The notes beneath the pieces were generated by a model. That model worked only from the letters and a program-made list of their open reading frames with translations, was not told where the DNA came from and ran no database searches. The translations under genes were made by a program, and so were the position numbers. Positions 7,182-9,165 of a DNA stretch of 9,165 bases are shown here, one piece after another. The stretch covers positions 1 to 9,165 of the forward strand of contig CACZQU010000138.1 in assembly GCA_902783305.1 (NCBI GenBank), read 5' to 3'. The stretch is from an uncultured Lachnospiraceae bacterium. GTDB lineage: Bacteria > Bacillota > Clostridia > Lachnospirales > Lachnospiraceae. Every line of letters begins with the position of its first letter. Positions within the stretch are counted from its first letter, which is position 1.

Positions 7182-7495
7182 GGCAAGTCCATGCACCTCT
7201 GTCCCCCAGCTTCATCGTCCCAGCAAGCCACTTGGTGACGCTCCCCTGAGTTCTTGATGGCATTATATCATGAAAAGCATCTTCCTCGCAAGATATCAAT
7301 ATCTCACCCGCATCAGCCCCCACGCAGAACGTAAGGATCTTTTTCTTTCCGTGCCCCTCGGCTGTGTATCAGGCGTGATGTCCGGTAGCCGCAAGGCTGT
7401 CGATATCATTAAACGCATTCTGGATCGCTTCCAAAGAAAGAACATTCGTAAGCTGGTATGAACGCCCACGACGATCTGCTACAGGCAAAAAGCAA
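7182..7495. other. gene-poor spacer between the ATPase and the permease
   Basis: This roughly 310-bp stretch holds the candidate promoter at 7262-7291 and no gene that can be recognised. On the minus strand an open stretch of about 41 codons (7372-7494), lacking a clear start, follows the ATPase stop and ends at TGA (7369-7371). It includes RGRSYQLTNVLSLEAIQN. A plus-strand frame at 7270-7461 is also open. Neither shows family motifs. The position is where an ABC ATPase for the permease would be expected, and it is not there. Confidence 0.45.
7262..7291 (-). promoter_or_regulatory. candidate promoter for the permease-lipid operon
   Basis: On the minus strand TATAAT (plus-strand 7262-7267) is preceded by TTGCGA (7286-7291), with an 18-bp spacer. 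The -10 is consensus and the -35 matches TTGACA at four of six positions. Transcription would begin about 180 nt before the permease ATG, leaving a long leader. A palindrome AGATATCAATATCT (7291-7304) touches the -35 and could be an operator. Read-through from the ATPase gene is an alternative, as no terminator is visible between them. Confidence 0.4.
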
Positions 7496-8770
7496 TCAAT
7501 TTCTTAAGCAAGTGATCGGAACGATGTATATTCCATCTTCCCTGCGGTATGCGTATGGTGTGGTTCCTGTGAGTACCATCATAAATGAAGGGGCTTTCAT
7601 CTTATCGGTATCAATCAAATCATGCAGCTTCTTAAGCGTCGCAACGCCTTCTTCGATGAGCTTTTCTCCGCCGAGTTTGATTTCAATCAATCCGTAGGAT
7701 CCGTTTCTAAGGTGAACAACGGCATCGCATTCCAGGCCGGCCTTGTTTCGAAAATGAGCGACGTTCCCTCCTAACGCTTCCGCGTACACGCGAAGGTCTC
7801 TTACGCACATGGTCTCAAACATGAATCCCATTGTTTTAAGATCAGCGATTAAATCATTTGGCCCTATGCCCAGGGAAGCGGTCGCAATAGAGGGATCAAC
7901 AAAATATCTGGTATCAGATGTTCGGATTGCAGTCTGAGAACGAAGGTTTGGATTCCATGCAGGCATATCCTCGACCACGAAGATTTTCTTCAGCGCGGAA
8001 ATATAGGAAGCGACAGTTTCCTGATTAATTGAAGCATCTTCATTCGCGCCAATGTCAGCAGCGATTGCTGCGTTTCCAACCTGCTGGCCCTGGTTTCGGG
8101 AAAGGGATCGCATTAACCTTTCCACACGGGCCAGATCCTTTGTCACTCCATCTGCGCGATTGATGTCTGAATGAACAACGGCATCATAATAGTCAAATGC
8201 CTGATTTAAGGCAATTTTCTCCTTCATATCAATGGCCCGTGGCCAACCACCGCGGCAAATCAAAAAAGCCAGCCTGTCTATATCAACATTCGATAGTCCT
8301 TCAACGATCTCCGGCGATTGAAAGAGACTTCGCAGACTGACCTCTCCATTAGAGTCTTCCGATTCATATAATGTCATAGGTCGCATCGATAGCCATGAAA
8401 ACCGCCCTGTTCCGGAATGGGTTATCTCCTTTGTGTCAGCAGGAACGGAAGAACCAGTGAGAATAAATTGTCCCAGTTCATCTCTGTGATCAACCTCGAA
8501 GCGAATCGCATCCCAGAGTTTGGGGGCCAGCTGCCATTCATCAATCAGTCGTGGAGTTTGGCCTTCCAGCAGTTTTTTTGGATTCATTGAAGCCATCGCC
8601 TGATTTTGCTCAACTGTCTGCGGATCATCCATATAGAGAATACTGGAAGCGATCTGCTCGGCGGTGGTGGTCTTGCCACACCACTTTGGTCCCTCGATGA
8701 GGACGGCGCCTTTGCCTTCCAGCTTTTCAGCCAAAATCTCATCCACGATCCGCTTGCGATATTTCTTCAT
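7496..8770 (-). CDS. AAA_14/DUF4143 ATP-binding protein
   Basis: This 424-residue protein has the AAA_14 ATPase plus DUF4143 architecture common in bacterial genomes, often as mobile or accessory genes. The Walker A is GPKWCGKT (27-34), Walker B is LIDEWQ (75-80), and the sensor strand is FILTGSS (102-108). CRGGWPRA (172-179) is the family's conserved GGxP region. A PD-(D/E)xK-like nuclease fold is suggested at the C-terminus by E319, D349 and EIK at 363-365. Family roles are poorly known; toxin-antitoxin-like or DNA-related functions have been proposed, and none can be assigned here. A longer frame begins with a TTG at 8821. The ATG at 8770 follows GGAGGTGA with 5-nt spacing and is followed at once by the usual MKKYRKR-type N-terminus, so it is chosen. 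The gene has its own strong promoter and a repeat array upstream. Confidence 0.9.
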   Translation of the reverse strand: MKKYRKRIVDEILAEKLEGKGAVLIEGPKWCGKTTTAEQIASSILYMDDPQTVEQNQAMASMNPKKLLEGQTPRLIDEWQLAPKLWDAIRFEVDHRDELGQFILTGSSVPADTKEITHSGTGRFSWLSMRPMTLYESEDSNGEVSLRSLFQSPEIVEGLSNVDIDRLAFLICRGGWPRAIDMKEKIALNQAFDYYDAVVHSDINRADGVTKDLARVERLMRSLSRNQGQQVGNAAIAADIGANEDASINQETVASYISALKKIFVVEDMPAWNPNLRSQTAIRTSDTRYFVDPSIATASLGIGPNDLIADLKTMGFMFETMCVRDLRVYAEALGGNVAHFRNKAGLECDAVVHLRNGSYGLIEIKLGGEKLIEEGVATLKKLHDLIDTDKMKAPSFMMVLTGTTPYAYRREDGIYIVPITCLRN

Positions 8771-8775
8771 ACCTG

Positions 8776-8783
8776 TCACCTCC
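8776..8783 (-). promoter_or_regulatory. strong ribosome binding site of the DUF4143 ATPase
   Basis: GGAGGTGA on the minus strand lies 5 nt before the ATG at 8770. This near-perfect match to the anti-Shine-Dalgarno sequence argues for that ATG and against the upstream TTG at 8821. Confidence 0.8.
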
Positions 8784-8825
8784 ATAGGATAGATACTAAT
8801 CGAAACACAGGGAAAAGTCAAGTGA

Positions 8826-8904
8826 AATCCGAATGTTGGCTAAAATCCAATCCGATGTTTGGCATGGATTTAATCCGAATGTTGGCGATATTATAATCCG
8901 ATCG
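8826..8904. repeat. 23-bp-periodic direct repeats in the ATPase leader
   Basis: AATCCGAATGTTGGC occurs at 8826-8840 and exactly again at 8872-8886. A variant AATCCGATGTTTGGC lies at 8849-8863, and a partial copy AATCCGATCG at 8895-8904. Every start is 23 bp from the next, with unrelated 8-bp spacers. The partial copy falls in the spacer between -35 and -10, and the three full copies lie downstream of the -10, in the untranslated leader. The arrangement looks like an operator array bound cooperatively by a protein, with about two helical turns per site. The regulator is unknown. Confidence 0.85.
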
Positions 8905-8917
8905 ATGTACTTGTCAA
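8890..8917 (-). promoter_or_regulatory. consensus promoter of the DUF4143 ATPase gene
   Basis: On the minus strand TTGACA (plus-strand 8912-8917) and TATAAT (8890-8895) are both perfect matches to the housekeeping sigma consensus, separated by 16 bp. Transcription would start near 8880, giving a leader of roughly 110 nt. That leader contains the repeat array and then the ribosome binding site. Such a strong promoter overlapped by repeats suggests tight repression under most conditions, which is inference. Confidence 0.75.
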
Positions 8918-8929
8918 GAAAAGTAGACA

Positions 8930-8946
8930 CGAAAAATGTTTTTTCG
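8930..8946. repeat. AT-rich inverted repeat upstream of the ATPase promoter
   Basis: CGAAAAA (8930-8936) and TTTTTCG (8940-8946) form a perfect 7-bp inverted repeat around a 3-nt centre. It sits between two direct copies of GTAGACAC (8923-8930 and 8965-8972). The set could be a protein binding site or the worn end of a mobile element. No transposase is visible nearby. Confidence 0.5.
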
Positions 8947-8991
8947 ACGAAGTTTTTTTCGGCGGTAGACACAGGAATGGATGGAAAATCC

Positions 8992-9165
8992 ATGTCAAAA
9001 GACAAGTCAACCTGTATTTTCCATGGTCCCGCTCCTATGATCCGTAAATTCGATTCTCAGGAAGAAGAAGTCCGGGAGATGATCCGGGATATCAGAAATG
9101 TCATCGCCGCTTCCGTCCCCGCTTCCGATATTTGCGTGATGGTCAGATCAAACAGCCTGTTATAC
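8992..9165 (+). pseudogene. 5'-truncated fragment resembling a UvrD-like superfamily I helicase
   Basis: A plus-strand frame runs off the right edge without a stop. The 58 residues from the ATG at 8992 contain IFHGPAP (9-15), an EEEVREMIRDIR segment and ICVMVRSNSLLY. This order resembles the region of UvrD/PcrA-like helicases just after motif IV: a HGPxPE-type strand, an acidic helix, then xICVVARTN. That region normally lies deep inside a protein of 600 or more residues. No helicase Walker A or motifs I to IV precede it, since the ATPase promoter occupies that place. The frame stays open leftward past 8905, with helicase-like sequence beginning around 8974, so the likely reading is a gene cut off at its 5' end. 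A real short gene starting at 8992 is less likely, and the rest lies outside the window. Confidence 0.5.

Noticed and set aside
7372..7494. Remnant of a transposase or ABC ATPase after the ATPase stop
   Set aside because: The open stretch of about 41 codons has no Walker, signature or DDE-type motif that would support either label.
8606..8896. Plus-strand frame over the ATPase 5' end and repeat array
   Set aside because: It overlaps the conserved Walker A coding region on the other strand and the promoter repeats. No ribosome binding site or family features are visible.
8826..8904. CRISPR array interpretation of the 23-bp-periodic repeats
   Set aside because: Spacers of 8 bp are far too short, units are only 15 bp, and the array sits exactly on a promoter and leader.
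8912..8972. End of an insertion sequence based on TGTCAA/GTAGACAC repeats
   Set aside because: No transposase gene, matching opposite end or target-site duplication can be seen in the window, so it stays a suspicion only.

Overview
The base composition, strong Shine-Dalgarno sequences and gene families suggest a moderately AT-rich bacterium, most likely a gut- or rumen-type member of the Bacillota (Clostridia). This is inference: there is no rRNA or other marker gene to fix the taxonomy. All four large genes of the central block and the ATPase gene to their right lie on the minus strand. The window edges hold only fragments on the plus strand.

Reading in the direction of transcription (right to left), the window starts with a plus-strand fragment resembling part of a UvrD-like helicase (8992-9165). 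Next comes a promoter region with a consensus sigma-70 type promoter and a 23-bp-periodic direct repeat array (8826-8917). It drives an AAA_14/DUF4143 ATPase (7496-8770). About 300 bp without a recognisable gene follow (7182-7495). A large FtsX/MacB-type ABC permease with a long periplasm/exterior coiled coil comes next (4237-7077). Three membrane-lipid type genes follow: a UbiA-superfamily prenyltransferase with archaeal DGGGP-synthase-like motifs (3331-4200), a membrane-anchored family 2 glycosyltransferase (1999-3246), and a fused two-domain protein (417-1919). The fused protein joins a dolichol/phytol-kinase-like domain to a DUF92 domain, the family of plant phytyl-phosphate kinase VTE6. 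A rho-independent terminator at 314-345 closes the set. The left edge (1-80) holds the last 25 codons of an unidentified plus-strand gene.

The most interesting content is the UbiA / glycosyltransferase / kinase-fusion trio. Family knowledge predicts that the fusion could phosphorylate an isoprenoid alcohol twice (alcohol to monophosphate to diphosphate). UbiA enzymes consume isoprenyl diphosphates, and the glycosyltransferase could then add sugar to the prenylated or polyprenyl product at the membrane. This suggests a compact isoprenoid-salvage and prenyl-(glyco)lipid module in a bacterium. The products are not determined by the sequence. The FtsX permease is clearly richer in G+C than the three lipid genes and has no ATPase partner in the window, so its link to the module is uncertain.
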